From an uncultured Lachnospiraceae bacterium (lineage in GTDB: Bacteria; Bacillota; Clostridia; Lachnospirales; Lachnospiraceae), in assembly GCA_947173945.1 (NCBI GenBank), contig CAMWGV010000003.1, forward strand, positions 1 to 64,000: a stretch of DNA of 64,000 bases, read 5' to 3'. Below, piece after piece: positions 53,570 to 62,983 of this stretch (position 1 is the stretch's first letter; the number at the start of each line of letters is the position of its first letter). The notes below the pieces were generated by a model, which saw nothing but the letters and a program-made list of their open reading frames with translations, did not search any database and was not told where the DNA came from. Made by a program: the position numbers and the translations under genes.

Positions 53570-56500
53570 GTGGGGAAGCGTAAAAGATTGGCGTTATTAA
53601 TAGGGCAGCCGGATGAAAACCAGCAGAGCCTGTTTATAAAAGGATTTTTAAGAGAGGCTTTTGACTGTGCTTTTGACGTGTGCATTTTTGCTATGTACCA
53701 GAAGTTTCAGGATACAAAAGTGAAGGAACAGGGAGACTCAAACATTTTTTCTCTTATTGACTGCAACTCCTTTGATGGTTTTGTAATTATGTCGGATACG
53801 ATTCAGACACCGGGGGTTTTAGAGAGGATAGAGGAAGTACTTCACCAATGTAAAAAGCCTGTTATCTGCATTGACAGAGAAAGCAAATATTTTAATACAA
53901 TTATGACAAACCACTATACTCCTGCCAAACAGCTTGTGGAGCATTTGATTGAAAAACATGGGTTTACTGATATTGCGTACCTTACCGGAAAAGAGTTCCA
54001 TCCTCACTCAAAGCAAAGACTACAGGCATTTTTGGACTGTATGGAAGAACATGGACTTCCGGTCTCAAAAAATCGTGTTTTTTATGGCGACTTTTGGTAT
54101 AGCAGCGGTATAAGCGTGGCAAAACAGTTATTGCATGACAGAGAGCATTTGCCTCAGGCGGTTGCCTGCGCAAATGATTGTATGGCAATAGGACTTGCAG
54201 GAGAACTCGTAAAGGGTGGCGTGCGTGTCCCTGAGGATGTGGCGGTTACGGGATATGATGTTTTACCTGAGGCGAGGGTCGGACGCGATACAATGACATC
54301 GGCACCTGTTCCGGCTGAGGAGTGTGGAGCGCATGCAGTCAGGTGTATTACTGCTATTTTTGCAGGGGAGGAGCTTCCTGAATTTAATCCTAAGGTTGAA
54401 CTTTGTATTGGTAGCAGCTGTGGCTGCCATAAAGAAACTAGCGAGGAAGAAGATGAAAGTGTAGGTTTATGGGACATTGAGGGATATCAGGAAAGCTTTC
54501 ATTCAAGAACAAATTATATGGCAAGTGATTTGCTTCTCCAGACAGACGAGTATGGTGTCATAAATACGATATTTTCATATGTGCATCAGATTAAACCTTT
54601 TGACGGTTTTCATATATGCTTAAACACTGACTGGATGGAGGAAAATGCAAGCAGTGGCTGCTACTCAGAATATATGCATCATGCGTTGGGATGTAAGGAA
54701 TCAAAGGCAGGAGACAGCAGGGCAGATTTGTCAGATTTTTTTGATAAAAAGGATTTGATTGAGTCTCTGTTTGAGGATGATGATTACCCGAAAGCATATA
54801 CTCTTACCCCTTTATATTTTGAAAAGCATTGTTTTGGATTTGCAGCTATAGGCTACGGACAAGAAACACATTGTTATGAAGAAAAGTACAGAGTTTGGCT
54901 TGAAACGGTTATGCATAACCTTGAATATTTTCGTCGTGTAAATGTTCTTACAAAAGAAAATACAATTTTAAAATCGGCTCAGGTCCGTGATCCACTTACA
55001 GGCTTATACAATTACAAAGGATTTGTAGAAAATTGTATGGATATGCTTGGAAAGTTTGTGGGAGCGAAGGGTTATGTGGACATGATAGCGATTGACGTCT
55101 TAGGCTTGAATGAAATAGGCGAAAATGGTACTGTTCAGACAAGCAACAGAATAATAGCTGACTTTGCACATTTGGTTGTTGACAATGCGGGAAATGGTAT
55201 GTCATGTTATCTTGGCAACGGAGAATTCCTTGTTACTATGTTCTCGGATGTGGATGGCGAAAGCTATATGTCTACGCTCAAAGAAAAAATTGAAAAACAG
55301 TTGGAAGAATACAATTCACAAAATGAGTTGGGACATGTATTATCTATAATTGTCGGAGGAAGCAAAGAAATAGTACAAGGCATTGAGGCATTTGAAAATT
55401 TAGTAAACAAGGCTGTCAGCATCAAAAATGGTAATAAGGCAAAGGAACAGAGGCATAGTCAGAGTAAGCTTAGTGCGGAAGAACGGAGAAACGTTGAGAT
55501 TGTAAGTGATATTTTAGATAATAACAGACTTGTGTATCATTTCCAGCCGATTGTTGATGCAAGAACAGGAGAGATTTTTGCTTATGAGGCACTTATGCGT
55601 TCCAATACGGAGCAGTTTGTTTCACCTCTTCAGATTTTAAAGTTTGCAGAATATCTGGGAAGATTATACGATGTTGAAAGGGCAACATTTTTAAATGTAC
55701 TTGAATGTATTGAACAACATGAAGAGGAGTTTTTGGGTAAAAAGATATTTATAAACAGTATTCCGGGCAACCGCTTAAAGCCTGAGGATTTTGAAATAGT
55801 TAAGGATAAGCTTGAAAAGTATAGTGGCAAGGTTGTAATTGAGCTTACAGAGCAGGCTGAACTTGACGATAATGAGCTTGCAGAAATGAAAGCGGATTAT
55901 GAAAGGGCTGGAGTAGAAACAGCAGTAGATGATTATGGAACAGGATATTCCAATGTCACGAATCTGCTCCGCTATATGCCAAATTGTGTTAAGATAGACA
56001 GAATGCTTTTATCGGGCATACAGTTTAGTCCTCAAAAACAGCATTTTGTGAAAGAAATTATTGAGTTTGCACATGACAATAACATTAAGACACTGGCGGA
56101 GGGGGTTGAGACATCCGAGGAGCTTAAAATGGTTATTTCATTAGGTGTAGATTTGATTCAGGGATTTTACACTGCAAAGCCATCAGCTGAAATATGCCGC
56201 TACACAAACCATAATATTCAAAATGAAATAATACAGTACAGTCAATTGAGCCTGGAGCAAAGTGGACGTAAGGTTTATAATGCAGGAACAGAGAGCAGCA
56301 TTTCACTTGTTAAGCTGGTTACGGGACGTTACTCGCAAATCTGCTTTGGGGAGGAAAAGATGCCTCACCGTGATATTAAAATTGTTGGATTACCGGGATT
56401 TCAGGCCAATATGGATATAGTTGTGAAGGATTCCTTTAGAGGAAGAATAGAATTACAGGATGTGGATTTGGCAAAGCACAACAATCAGCCGGGTATCAGA

Positions 56501-57340
56501 CTTGGGAAGGATTGCGATGTGACGCTTGTTCTGACAGGAGAAAATGTATTAGAACAGGGTGGAATTTTGGTACCGGAAAGCTCCAAACTCACAGTGCAGG
56601 GTGATGGAGATTTACATATAAAGCAAATTGCCATAGATGGATATGGTATTGGAAACAGTAAAAATGAAAAACACGGAGATTTGTATTTTGAACAGGATGG
56701 TGCCATTGAAATTTGTGGAAATACAATGCACGGAGTTGGAATTGGTTCGGGCTATGGCGGAAATATTTACATTAATCGTGGAAAATATGTGTTACGCCTT
56801 TCCGGTGAGGAGGCTGTTGGAATTGGCTCGCTTTATTCTGACATGAATCAGGAAATTAATATGTGCGAAATGGATTTTAACATGACAAATGCTGTAAGTG
56901 TTGGAATTGGTTCGCTTGAGGGAAGTGTGAACCTGTCAATTTCGCATGTTGGTCTTAAAGCATCCTTTGGTGGTACGGAATGTACAGGCATCGGTACAAT
57001 AAAAGGAGAAAAATGTAAAATATGTGTGGAACAGGCATCTATTGACATTAGTGCACGTTCTGAACGTCTTTGTGGGCTTGGAAATATGTATGGTGTTGCG
57101 GATATAAATTTTGAATCTGCCATATATTTAGCATCTGTTCAGGGTAAAAAAGCAATTGCAATGGGAAATGCACCGGGAAATGCAAATATACATGTAAAAA
57201 ATTCTGATTTGGTAACAACTGTCAAAAATAATTTGGGAGTTGATGTGGGTGCAGAAGTATTTGAGATTGTAAATGGACGATGTGACTTTAAGTTAAATGG
57301 TAAAGAGGTTGAAAGAGAAAGTATAGAAGGTGAGTTATAA
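53570..57340 (+). CDS. Cyclic-di-GMP phosphodiesterase with a LacI-type sensor domain and a long beta-repeat tail
   Basis: A 1,256-residue protein without membrane segments. The GTG at 53570 has GAGAGGAG at 8 bases; the ATG at 53543 is not favoured. Residues 6-290 are a LacI-type periplasmic-binding fold without the HTH (KHGFTDIAYLTGKEFHPHSK, then EDVAVTGYDVLPEARV). About 310-460 is GAF-like. About 470-610 is a GGDEF domain with DPLTGLYNYKGF but a broken site (LGNGEFLVTMF), so no cyclase activity is expected. About 650-875 is an EAL domain with intact-looking YEALMRS, ELTEQAEL, AVDDYGTGYSN, KIDRMLL and LAEGVET. Residues 900-1256 are beta repeats rich in VGIGS motifs (for example GVGIGSGYGGNIYINRG). 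It follows hydF by 45 bases; the link to hydrogen metabolism is unproven. Confidence 0.85.
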   Translation: MGKRKRLALLIGQPDENQQSLFIKGFLREAFDCAFDVCIFAMYQKFQDTKVKEQGDSNIFSLIDCNSFDGFVIMSDTIQTPGVLERIEEVLHQCKKPVICIDRESKYFNTIMTNHYTPAKQLVEHLIEKHGFTDIAYLTGKEFHPHSKQRLQAFLDCMEEHGLPVSKNRVFYGDFWYSSGISVAKQLLHDREHLPQAVACANDCMAIGLAGELVKGGVRVPEDVAVTGYDVLPEARVGRDTMTSAPVPAEECGAHAVRCITAIFAGEELPEFNPKVELCIGSSCGCHKETSEEEDESVGLWDIEGYQESFHSRTNYMASDLLLQTDEYGVINTIFSYVHQIKPFDGFHICLNTDWMEENASSGCYSEYMHHALGCKESKAGDSRADLSDFFDKKDLIESLFEDDDYPKAYTLTPLYFEKHCFGFAAIGYGQETHCYEEKYRVWLETVMHNLEYFRRVNVLTKENTILKSAQVRDPLTGLYNYKGFVENCMDMLGKFVGAKGYVDMIAIDVLGLNEIGENGTVQTSNRIIADFAHLVVDNAGNGMSCYLGNGEFLVTMFSDVDGESYMSTLKEKIEKQLEEYNSQNELGHVLSIIVGGSKEIVQGIEAFENLVNKAVSIKNGNKAKEQRHSQSKLSAEERRNVEIVSDILDNNRLVYHFQPIVDARTGEIFAYEALMRSNTEQFVSPLQILKFAEYLGRLYDVERATFLNVLECIEQHEEEFLGKKIFINSIPGNRLKPEDFEIVKDKLEKYSGKVVIELTEQAELDDNELAEMKADYERAGVETAVDDYGTGYSNVTNLLRYMPNCVKIDRMLLSGIQFSPQKQHFVKEIIEFAHDNNIKTLAEGVETSEELKMVISLGVDLIQGFYTAKPSAEICRYTNHNIQNEIIQYSQLSLEQSGRKVYNAGTESSISLVKLVTGRYSQICFGEEKMPHRDIKIVGLPGFQANMDIVVKDSFRGRIELQDVDLAKHNNQPGIRLGKDCDVTLVLTGENVLEQGGILVPESSKLTVQGDGDLHIKQIAIDGYGIGNSKNEKHGDLYFEQDGAIEICGNTMHGVGIGSGYGGNIYINRGKYVLRLSGEEAVGIGSLYSDMNQEINMCEMDFNMTNAVSVGIGSLEGSVNLSISHVGLKASFGGTECTGIGTIKGEKCKICVEQASIDISARSERLCGLGNMYGVADINFESAIYLASVQGKKAIAMGNAPGNANIHVKNSDLVTTVKNNLGVDVGAEVFEIVNGRCDFKLNGKEVERESIEGEL

Positions 57341-57348
57341 AAAAATAC

Positions 57349-57377
57349 TTGATATATCGACCTAAAAGGATTACAAT
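57349..57377 (+). promoter_or_regulatory. Promoter for the ferredoxin gene
   Basis: TTGATA (57349-57354), a 17-base spacer and TACAAT (57372-57377), placed just after the stop of the phosphodiesterase gene, so the ferredoxin is probably transcribed separately and strongly. Confidence 0.55.
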
Positions 57378-57430
57378 AGACACGTGTTGAAAATAATTAT
57401 CAATAAACACGATGAAGGAGGTTCGAGGTT

Positions 57431-57601
57431 ATGGCATACGTTATTAACGATGGTTGCGTTATGTGTGGAGCATGTGCAGGAGCTTGCCCTGTAGGCGCAA
57501 TTAGCGAAGGCGACGGAAAGTTTGAGATTTCTGCTGATACTTGTATTTCATGTGGAGCATGCGCAGGAACTTGTCCGACTGGAGTTATCTCAGAGGAGTA
57601 A
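57431..57601 (+). CDS. 2[4Fe-4S] ferredoxin
   Basis: A 56-residue clostridial-type ferredoxin. Two cluster motifs are clear: CVMCGACAGACP (residues 9-20) and CISCGACAGTCP (residues 38-49), each CxxCxxCxxxCP. The protein is small and acidic, as expected for the low-potential electron carrier between pyruvate oxidation and [FeFe] hydrogenase. AAGGAGG lies about 10 bases before the ATG. Its position close to the hydrogenase maturases fits that role. A strong terminator follows. Confidence 0.96.
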   Translation: MAYVINDGCVMCGACAGACPVGAISEGDGKFEISADTCISCGACAGTCPTGVISEE

Positions 57602-57625
57602 TATAATCAGTACATCAAGAACAAC

Positions 57626-57657
57626 AAAGGGAGCGCATGGGTATGCACTCCCTTTTT
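57626..57657 (+). terminator. Terminator after the ferredoxin gene
   Basis: AAAGGGAGCGCAT (57626-57638) pairs with ATGCACTCCCTTT (57643-57655) with one mismatch and a 4-base loop, ending in TTTTT. Confidence 0.88.
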
Positions 57658-57692
57658 GCAATCATATAATATTAATGTTATATGATTGCAAA
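57655..57692. repeat. Perfect 15-bp inverted repeat directly after the terminator
   Basis: TTTGCAATCATATAA (57655-57669) and TTATATGATTGCAAA (57678-57692) are exactly complementary around an 8-base loop. It begins on the last base of the terminator stem, so both hairpins share the T-run. No strong U-tract follows. Confidence 0.7.
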
Positions 57693-58081
57693 TGTGTTTT
57701 GTTTTGTGTTATGAATAATTGCAAATTCACCAGCCTTTGCTATTATAATAATAGAAAAATTTTAATATTTATTGCATATCATAATTCTAAGACATAAGAA
57801 GAAAATACTGTGATATATTTCAAATATATTCCTTGAAAAATGATATGCAGTTTTTGAAATAAAGGATTAATTTAGGTAAATGTGAAGTAATGCTTATATT
57901 TTAGTTTGCTAATGGGTAAAATGCGAGAAGTCCGCAAAATACAGGATTGATTATATAAACAGAACGTTAAAGACCTGAATCAACCAATATTTACAAAAAT
58001 AATTTACTATATAATTTAAATAAAATCAACATTTTTTTGCTGATTTACCAGTAAAATATTTTGAAAAAAATAAGAATTATC
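57693..58081. other. AT-rich intergenic stretch without a recognised gene
   Basis: About 390 bases, strongly AT-rich, between the ferredoxin terminator region and the mecA promoter. Short open frames have no ribosome sites. I see no tRNA, no clear riboswitch and no insertion-element ends. A small RNA cannot be excluded. Confidence 0.4.
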
Positions 58082-58109
58082 TTTACATGTAAACATTTTG
58101 TGATAAACT
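58082..58109 (+). promoter_or_regulatory. mecA promoter with an overlapping palindrome
   Basis: TTTACA (58082-58087), a 16-base spacer and TAAACT (58104-58109) with an upstream TG. The -35 box is the left half of a perfect 12-bp palindrome, TTTACATGTAAA (58082-58093), a likely operator. Confidence 0.5.
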
Positions 58110-58140
58110 AATAATATCATTTTGCTAAGGAGTGACTGAT

Positions 58141-58914
58141 ATGAAGATTGAAAGATTAAGTGAAAATCAAATAAGGTGTACTCTTAATAAGGCTGACTTG
58201 GCAGATAAGGAGCTTTTATTATCAGAGCTTGCGTATGGCACTGATAAGGCAAAAGAGCTTTTTCGTGAGTTGATGCAGCAGGCATCAAATGAATTGGGAT
58301 TTGAAGTGGACAATATTCCACTTATGATAGAAGCGATACCTGTATCACCGGAGTGTTTGATTTTAATTATTACAAAGGTTGAAGACCCGGATGAACTGGA
58401 TACCAGGTTCTCCAGATTTACAAAGCATCTTGCTGATGTGGAACCATATGATGGTGAGGATGCGGAGGAGGATGATGAATCCCACATGGAAGTCGGAGCA
58501 TCAGCCGCTCATGCCGCTGATGGCTTGATAGAGGCTCTTGGTAATCTTGCTGAAGGACTTAGTGCATTAGGAGGCCGCAAGACAAAGCGGACTGCTGAGC
58601 CTGTTTTCGAATCAACTCAGGAAGTATTCCGGGTGTATTCATTTATGAGCCTTGAGGATGTTATGGAGGCATCGGTAAATGTTAGCGATGTATATGCCGG
58701 ACATAATACATTATATAAGAGTAAAAGCGATAACAAATATTATCTTTATCTGCTCAAGGGTGAAACCCCAGATGGAGATTTTATAAGGGTTTGTAACATA
58801 ATCAGTGAGTATGGGGACAAGGTTAAAGCAACATATGCTACCTTTGAGCATTACGAAGAACACTATAAAGTTATTGTGGAAGATAACGCAATACAAACCT
58901 TGAGCACAATATAG
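58141..58914 (+). CDS. mecA: Adaptor protein MecA
   Basis: A 257-residue ClpC adaptor. MecA delivers substrates such as ComK to the ClpCP protease in Firmicutes. The ATG at 58141 follows AAGGAG; the GTG at 58132 lies inside that site. The N-terminal domain is KIERLSENQIRCTLNKADLA; a variable acidic linker (GEDAEEDDESHMEVG) follows; the C-terminal domain ends in FRVYSFMSLEDVMEASVNVS and KYYLYLLKGE, as in other family members. It is likely one transcript with thrH 35 bases downstream. Its targets in this organism are unknown. Confidence 0.88.
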   Translation: MKIERLSENQIRCTLNKADLADKELLLSELAYGTDKAKELFRELMQQASNELGFEVDNIPLMIEAIPVSPECLILIITKVEDPDELDTRFSRFTKHLADVEPYDGEDAEEDDESHMEVGASAAHAADGLIEALGNLAEGLSALGGRKTKRTAEPVFESTQEVFRVYSFMSLEDVMEASVNVSDVYAGHNTLYKSKSDNKYYLYLLKGETPDGDFIRVCNIISEYGDKVKATYATFEHYEEHYKVIVEDNAIQTLSTI

Positions 58915-58949
58915 AGATAGATATTTCCATCAACAAAGGAGAGCTGGAT

Positions 58950-59555
58950 ATGTATATTACTTGTTTAGATTTAGAGGGAGTTTTAGTTCCTGAAATATGG
59001 ATTGCGTTTGCTGAGGCAAGTGGAATACCTGAATTAAAAAGAACAACACGGGATGAACCGGATTATGATAAGCTTATGAATTGGAGAATTGGAATTCTTA
59101 AGGAACATGGATTGGGACTTAAGGAAATTCAAGAGACAATAGCAACAATTGACCCATTGCCGGGAGCGAAGGAATTCCTTGACGAGCTTCGTTCTATATG
59201 TCAGGTAATTATTATAAGTGATACATTCTCCCAGTTTGCAGGACCCCTGATGGCAAAGCTTGGATATCCTACCATTTTCTGCAACTCACTTGAGGTTGCT
59301 ACGTCTGGTGAAATAACAGGCTTTAAGATGAGATGTGAACAGTCTAAGCTTACTACTGTGAAGGCTCTTCAGTCTATAGGTTATGACACGATTGCCAGTG
59401 GAGACAGTCACAATGATCTAGGTATGATAAAAGCGAGTAAGGCCGGATTTTTATTCAGAAGTACGGAACAGATAAAAGCGGATTATCCGGAACTGCCTGC
59501 TTTTGAAGAATATAATGAGCTGTTATCAGCAATAAAAGAAGAAATATCTAAGTAA
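58950..59555 (+). CDS. thrH: ThrH-type phosphoserine phosphatase / homoserine kinase
   Basis: A 201-residue HAD-superfamily enzyme. ThrH removes phosphate from phosphoserine and can transfer it to homoserine, so it can act in serine and threonine synthesis. The first HAD motif is unusual for the family as in ThrH: CLDLEGVLVPEIW (DxE in place of DxD). The others follow: IIISDTFSQF (motif II), then GDSHNDLGMIKASKAGFLF (motif III-IV). The length matches ThrH (about 200). GGAGAGCTGG precedes the ATG. Confidence 0.9.
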   Translation: MYITCLDLEGVLVPEIWIAFAEASGIPELKRTTRDEPDYDKLMNWRIGILKEHGLGLKEIQETIATIDPLPGAKEFLDELRSICQVIIISDTFSQFAGPLMAKLGYPTIFCNSLEVATSGEITGFKMRCEQSKLTTVKALQSIGYDTIASGDSHNDLGMIKASKAGFLFRSTEQIKADYPELPAFEEYNELLSAIKEEISK

Positions 59556-59578
59556 AGCTTTATATGTTGTAACAAAAG

Positions 59579-59636
59579 GTGCCGCCATATTAAGAGTATT
59601 TATACTTTAATATAAATGTTCTTAATATGGCGGCAC
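59579..59636. terminator. Bidirectional terminator between thrH and the BI-1-like gene
   Basis: Arms at 59579-59602 and 59613-59636 pair over 24 positions with two G-U wobbles around a 10-base loop. T-runs follow on both strands (CTTTAATT forward; CCTTTTGTT reverse), and the two flanking genes converge here. Confidence 0.85.
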
Positions 59637-59661
59637 TTTAATTACTTGATTACAAAAGCTT

Positions 59662-60360
59662 TTAGTTATTGTTAGCTCTTGAAAGTATGCTTAAAATTCT
59701 TATGAAGAGATTTACAATATCTACATAAAGCTCGGCGGCCGAATCGATGGCATTGTCAACTGTTCGAGCACAACAATTTGCTCTTGCCCAGTCATAGCCG
59801 ATGTATCCGCAGAAAATCAAAACTACAATATAATCGATAATGCCAAGTGGAGCACCGACAACCATCATAATAAGCTCAACAGCAATTGTAAGTAACAACG
59901 TTATGAATAATGTTTTTCCCATGCTAAGGAAAACGTATGGGAAAAGTGATGATAAAGCCATCATACCTATGGTAACTAAGCTTGTAATTCCAAATGCTGC
60001 TATTACAGTGTTGCTGTAGCCTGATGCAACAAAAACATTTACTACAATAGAAAGTACAAGACCAAGTGGAATAACAATAAGGTTATAACCGATAAAGCTG
60101 ATAACAGGGTTGACTGAACGGTTTACCATAGTGCTTCCAGCTATACACATTATAAAATATAATCCGAAAAACAACCATCCGCTTGTTTGTAAAAGACTTA
60201 CAGCGGCACCGTAACAAAACTTAATCATAAAACAGTTTACAAGAAAGCCGTAAAGAAGTGTGCCACCTATAATAAGGTTGTAGGCCCTTTCTGATATTTC
60301 CAATTCACCTGCATGAAAATGCTGGCGTTCCATGTAGCGTTCCCGTCTGTTTAGTTCCAT
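59662..60360 (-). CDS. Bax inhibitor-1/YccA-like membrane protein
   Basis: A 232-residue protein with seven or so membrane segments and a charged N-terminus. The BI-1 pattern is visible: YNLIIGGTLLYGFLVNCFMI, then YFIMCIAGSTMVNRSVNPVI, then IVVLIFCGYIGYDWARA with the conserved Asp near the last segment. The family includes pH-sensitive calcium leak proteins and FtsH-associated YccA. GGGAGGT lies before the ATG on the minus strand. The DUF1858 gene is 32 bases upstream, so the two are probably cotranscribed. Confidence 0.85.
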   Translation of the reverse strand: MELNRRERYMERQHFHAGELEISERAYNLIIGGTLLYGFLVNCFMIKFCYGAAVSLLQTSGWLFFGLYFIMCIAGSTMVNRSVNPVISFIGYNLIVIPLGLVLSIVVNVFVASGYSNTVIAAFGITSLVTIGMMALSSLFPYVFLSMGKTLFITLLLTIAVELIMMVVGAPLGIIDYIVVLIFCGYIGYDWARANCCARTVDNAIDSAAELYVDIVNLFIRILSILSRANNN

Positions 60361-60392
60361 AAAATTACCTCCCTTTAAAAATAAAAAAATAT

Positions 60393-60608
60393 TTATTGTG
60401 TATTTTTGTTTGCAAGATATTCATTAATTGATGATATAACCTCATCAACGTTCATACCGTGAACCATGCATGCTTCTTCAAGACTTTCCATCGCTGCTGA
60501 CGGACAACCGACACAATGCATTCCTGCAGCCATTAAAATAGCAGCATTGCCCGGGTCAATTTCTATAATTTCATGAATTAACATGGATTTATCAACTGTC
60601 TGTGCCAT
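60393..60608 (-). CDS. DUF1858-domain protein
   Basis: A 71-residue cytosolic protein of the DUF1858 family: IHEIIEIDPGNAAILMAAGM, then HCVGCPSAAMESLEEACMVH. The CxxC pair in the middle is typical and may bind metal or act in redox reactions; the function is not known. AAGGAGG precedes the ATG. It is divergent from pflB, and the regulatory region between them is shared. Members of this family are often next to anaerobic or nitrogen-oxide metabolism genes. Confidence 0.88.
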   Translation of the reverse strand: MAQTVDKSMLIHEIIEIDPGNAAILMAAGMHCVGCPSAAMESLEEACMVHGMNVDEVISSINEYLANKNTQ

Positions 60609-60700
60609 TATTTGACCTCCTTACTGTAATAATAATGTCAAAAAGACATAAATATTCTAACATATATAATGTACATATGTCTATTAAAATATAATTGTAT

Positions 60701-60712
60701 ATTGTATACAAT
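60701..60712. promoter_or_regulatory. GntR-like palindrome between pflB and the DUF1858 gene
   Basis: ATTGTATACAAT is a perfect 12-bp palindrome that fits the general GntR operator pattern TnGTnnACnA. A near copy, TGTATACAAT, occurs at 60759-60768 inside the spacer of the pflB promoter. Both are in the divergent regulatory gap. Confidence 0.5.
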
Positions 60713-60752
60713 TAATGTACAAAAAAAAGTACAAAAATTAATAGATATAACA

Positions 60753-60781
60753 TTGACGTGTATACAATTTGAAATTATAAT
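60753..60781 (+). promoter_or_regulatory. pflB promoter
   Basis: TTGACG (60753-60758), exactly 17 bases, then consensus TATAAT (60776-60781), the strongest promoter in the window. The 5' leader is about 130 bases. It contains short hairpins (CATCAT/ATGATG; ATCCGC/GCGGA) and ends in AAAAAAGGAGGA, but it matches no riboswitch class I know. Confidence 0.85.
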
Positions 60782-60919
60782 ATAAACATCATCAGTTGCT
60801 GAATTGGTTTTTATGATGGGGGTGAAAGCCAGTATCGGTTTCTGAAAGGAACAGTTTACATTTATTTTTAAAGAAATCCGCATAGTGACAGCGGAAGAAA
60901 AAAGGAGGAATAAAATACA

Positions 60920-62983
60920 ATGTTATTAAAATTTGATGCATTGGAAGCAGAGGGATGGGATGGTTTTGTACCAGGAAAATGGCAGAAGGAAGTTGAGGTA
61001 AGAGACTTCATTCAGAAAAACTACACTCCATATGAGGGTGATGATTCATTCCTGGCTGAGCCAACTCAGGATACTAAGGATTTATGGCAGATGGTTCTTG
61101 ATCTTTCTAAGAAGGAGAGAGAAGCAGGCGGCGTTCTTGATATGGATACAAGTGTAGTTTCTACACTTACTTCACATGAGGCAGGATATCTTGACAAGAG
61201 CAAGGAAAAGATTGTCGGATTCCAGACTGATAAGCCTTTCAAGAGAGGTATGAACGTATATGGTGGTATCCGTATGGCCATGAAGGCATGTGAGGATAAC
61301 GGATACAAGGTTGACCCTGAGGTTGTTGAGTTCTTCACCACTCACAGAAAGACTCATAATGCAGGTGTATTCGATGTATACGATGCAGAGATAAGAAGAT
61401 GCCGTTCAAACCATATTATTACAGGTCTTCCAGATGCATACGGACGTGGACGTATTATCGGTGACTACAGAAGAGTTGCTCTTTACGGAATTGACTTCCT
61501 TATTGAGGACAAGAAAATCCAGAAGGAGTCATTCGGTGATATTTATACTGATGATGTAATAAGAGGCAAGGAAGAAATTTCTGAGCAGATAAGAGCTCTT
61601 GGTGAGTTAAAGCAGATGGCAGCTGCTTACGGTATTGATATTTCAAAGCCTGCTAAGAATGTTAAGGAAGCTATTCAGGCAGTATACTTTGGTTATCTTG
61701 GTGCCGTTAAGGAGCAGAATGGTGCGGCTATGTCACTTGGTCGTACATCAACATTCCTTGATGTTTATGCTGAGAGAGATCTTAAGAATGGTACATTTAC
61801 AGAGTCAGAGATTCAGGAGTTTATTGATCACTTCGTAATGAAGCTGAGATGCGTAAAGTTCGCAAGAACTCCAGAGTATAATTCAATATTTGCAGGTGAT
61901 CCTGTATGGGTTACTGAGTCACTTGGTGGTATGGGTGTTGATGGACGTCCGCTTGTAACAAAGATGAGCTTCAGATATCTCCATACACTTGATAACTTAG
62001 GTACTTCACCAGAGCCAAACCTTACAGTTCTCTGGTCAACAAATCTTCCTATTAACTGGAAGCAGTACTGTGCTAAGATGTCAATTAAGTCTTCATCTAT
62101 CCAGTATGAGAATGATGACCTTATGAGACCAATTCATGGTGATGATTACGGTATTGCATGCTGTGTATCTTCCATGGTAATAGGTAAGGAAATGCAGTTC
62201 TTCGGTGCAAGAGCTAACCTTGCTAAGTGTCTTCTTTACGCAATCAACGGTGGTGTTGATGAGTGTACAGGTGTACAGGTTGGTCCTAAGTACAGACCAA
62301 TTACTTCTGAGTATCTTGATTACGATGAGGTTATGGAAAAATTTGATGATATGATGGAATGGCTTGCTAAGGTATATGTAAGTGCACTTAATATCATTCA
62401 TTATATGCATGACAAGTATGCTTATGAGAGAATTCAGATGGCTCTTCATGACAGAGATGTTAAGAGATACTTTGCAACAGGTCTTGCAGGACTTTCTGTT
62501 GTTGCTGATTCACTTTCAGCTATCAAGTATGCTAAGGTTAAGGCAGTTAGAAATGAGCAGGGTGTCGTAGTAAGCTACGAGACAGAGGGAGATTTCCCTA
62601 AATATGGTAACAATGATGACAGAGTTGATAAGATTGCAGCAAGTCTTGTGTCAACATTTATGCACAAGCTTAGAAAGCATCACGTATACAGAAATGGTTT
62701 CCCAACCATGTCAATTCTTACTATCACTTCGAACGTAACTTATGGTAAGAACACTGGAGATACTCCTTGTGGTAGAAAGCATGGTCAGCCATTTGCTCCT
62801 GGTGCAAACCCAATGCATCAGAGAGATACACATGGTGCACTTGCATCTCTTGCAACAGTTGCAAAGCTTCCATTCATGGATTCACAGGATGGTATTTCAA
62901 ATACCTTCTCAATTATTCCAGGTGCTCTTGGTAAAGAGGATCAGGTATTCGCAGGTGACCTTGAAGTGGATCTTAAGCTGTAA
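60920..62983 (+). CDS. pflB: Pyruvate formate-lyase, barrel subunit without the glycyl-radical domain
   Basis: A 687-residue formate C-acetyltransferase, which splits pyruvate with CoA into acetyl-CoA and formate. The active-site pair is Cys414-Cys415 in [12 protein letters not shown]. Other blocks are [39 protein letters not shown] and [16 protein letters not shown]. Ordinary PflB is about 740-760 residues and ends in the radical domain with RVSGYA; this one ends after [19 protein letters not shown] plus 13 further residues. The missing domain is encoded separately at 63296. The stop lies within a duplicated CTTAAGCTG, so truncation by a local duplication is possible. AAAGGAGGA lies 9 bases before the ATG, and codon use suggests high expression. 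Confidence 0.92.
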   Translation: MLLKFDALEAEGWDGFVPGKWQKEVEVRDFIQKNYTPYEGDDSFLAEPTQDTKDLWQMVLDLSKKEREAGGVLDMDTSVVSTLTSHEAGYLDKSKEKIVGFQTDKPFKRGMNVYGGIRMAMKACEDNGYKVDPEVVEFFTTHRKTHNAGVFDVYDAEIRRCRSNHIITGLPDAYGRGRIIGDYRRVALYGIDFLIEDKKIQKESFGDIYTDDVIRGKEEISEQIRALGELKQMAAAYGIDISKPAKNVKEAIQAVYFGYLGAVKEQNGAAMSLGRTSTFLDVYAERDLKNGTFTESEIQEFIDHFVMKLRCVKFARTPEYNSIFAGDPVWVTESLGGMGVDGRPLVTKMSFRYLHTLDNLGTSPEPNLTVLWSTNLPINWKQYCAKMSIKSSSIQYENDDLMRPIHGDDYGIACCVSSMVIGKEMQFFGARANLAKCLLYAINGGVDECTGVQVGPKYRPITSEYLDYDEVMEKFDDMMEWLAKVYVSALNIIHYMHDKYAYERIQMALHDRDVKRYFATGLAGLSVVADSLSAIKYAKVKAVRNEQGVVVSYETEGDFPKYGNNDDRVDKIAASLVSTFMHKLRKHHVYRNGFPTMSILTITSNVTYGKNTGDTPCGRKHGQPFAPGANPMHQRDTHGALASLATVAKLPFMDSQDGISNTFSIIPGALGKEDQVFAGDLEVDLKL

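Noticed and set aside
57522..57797. A 91-codon frame overlapping the ferredoxin end and terminator
   Set aside because: It runs in another frame across two hairpins and has no ribosome site; the ferredoxin motifs are decisive.
60782..60919. ZTP (pfl motif) or other riboswitch in the pflB leader
   Set aside because: I could not find the conserved ZTP core or the core of any other class I know; only short hairpins are present.
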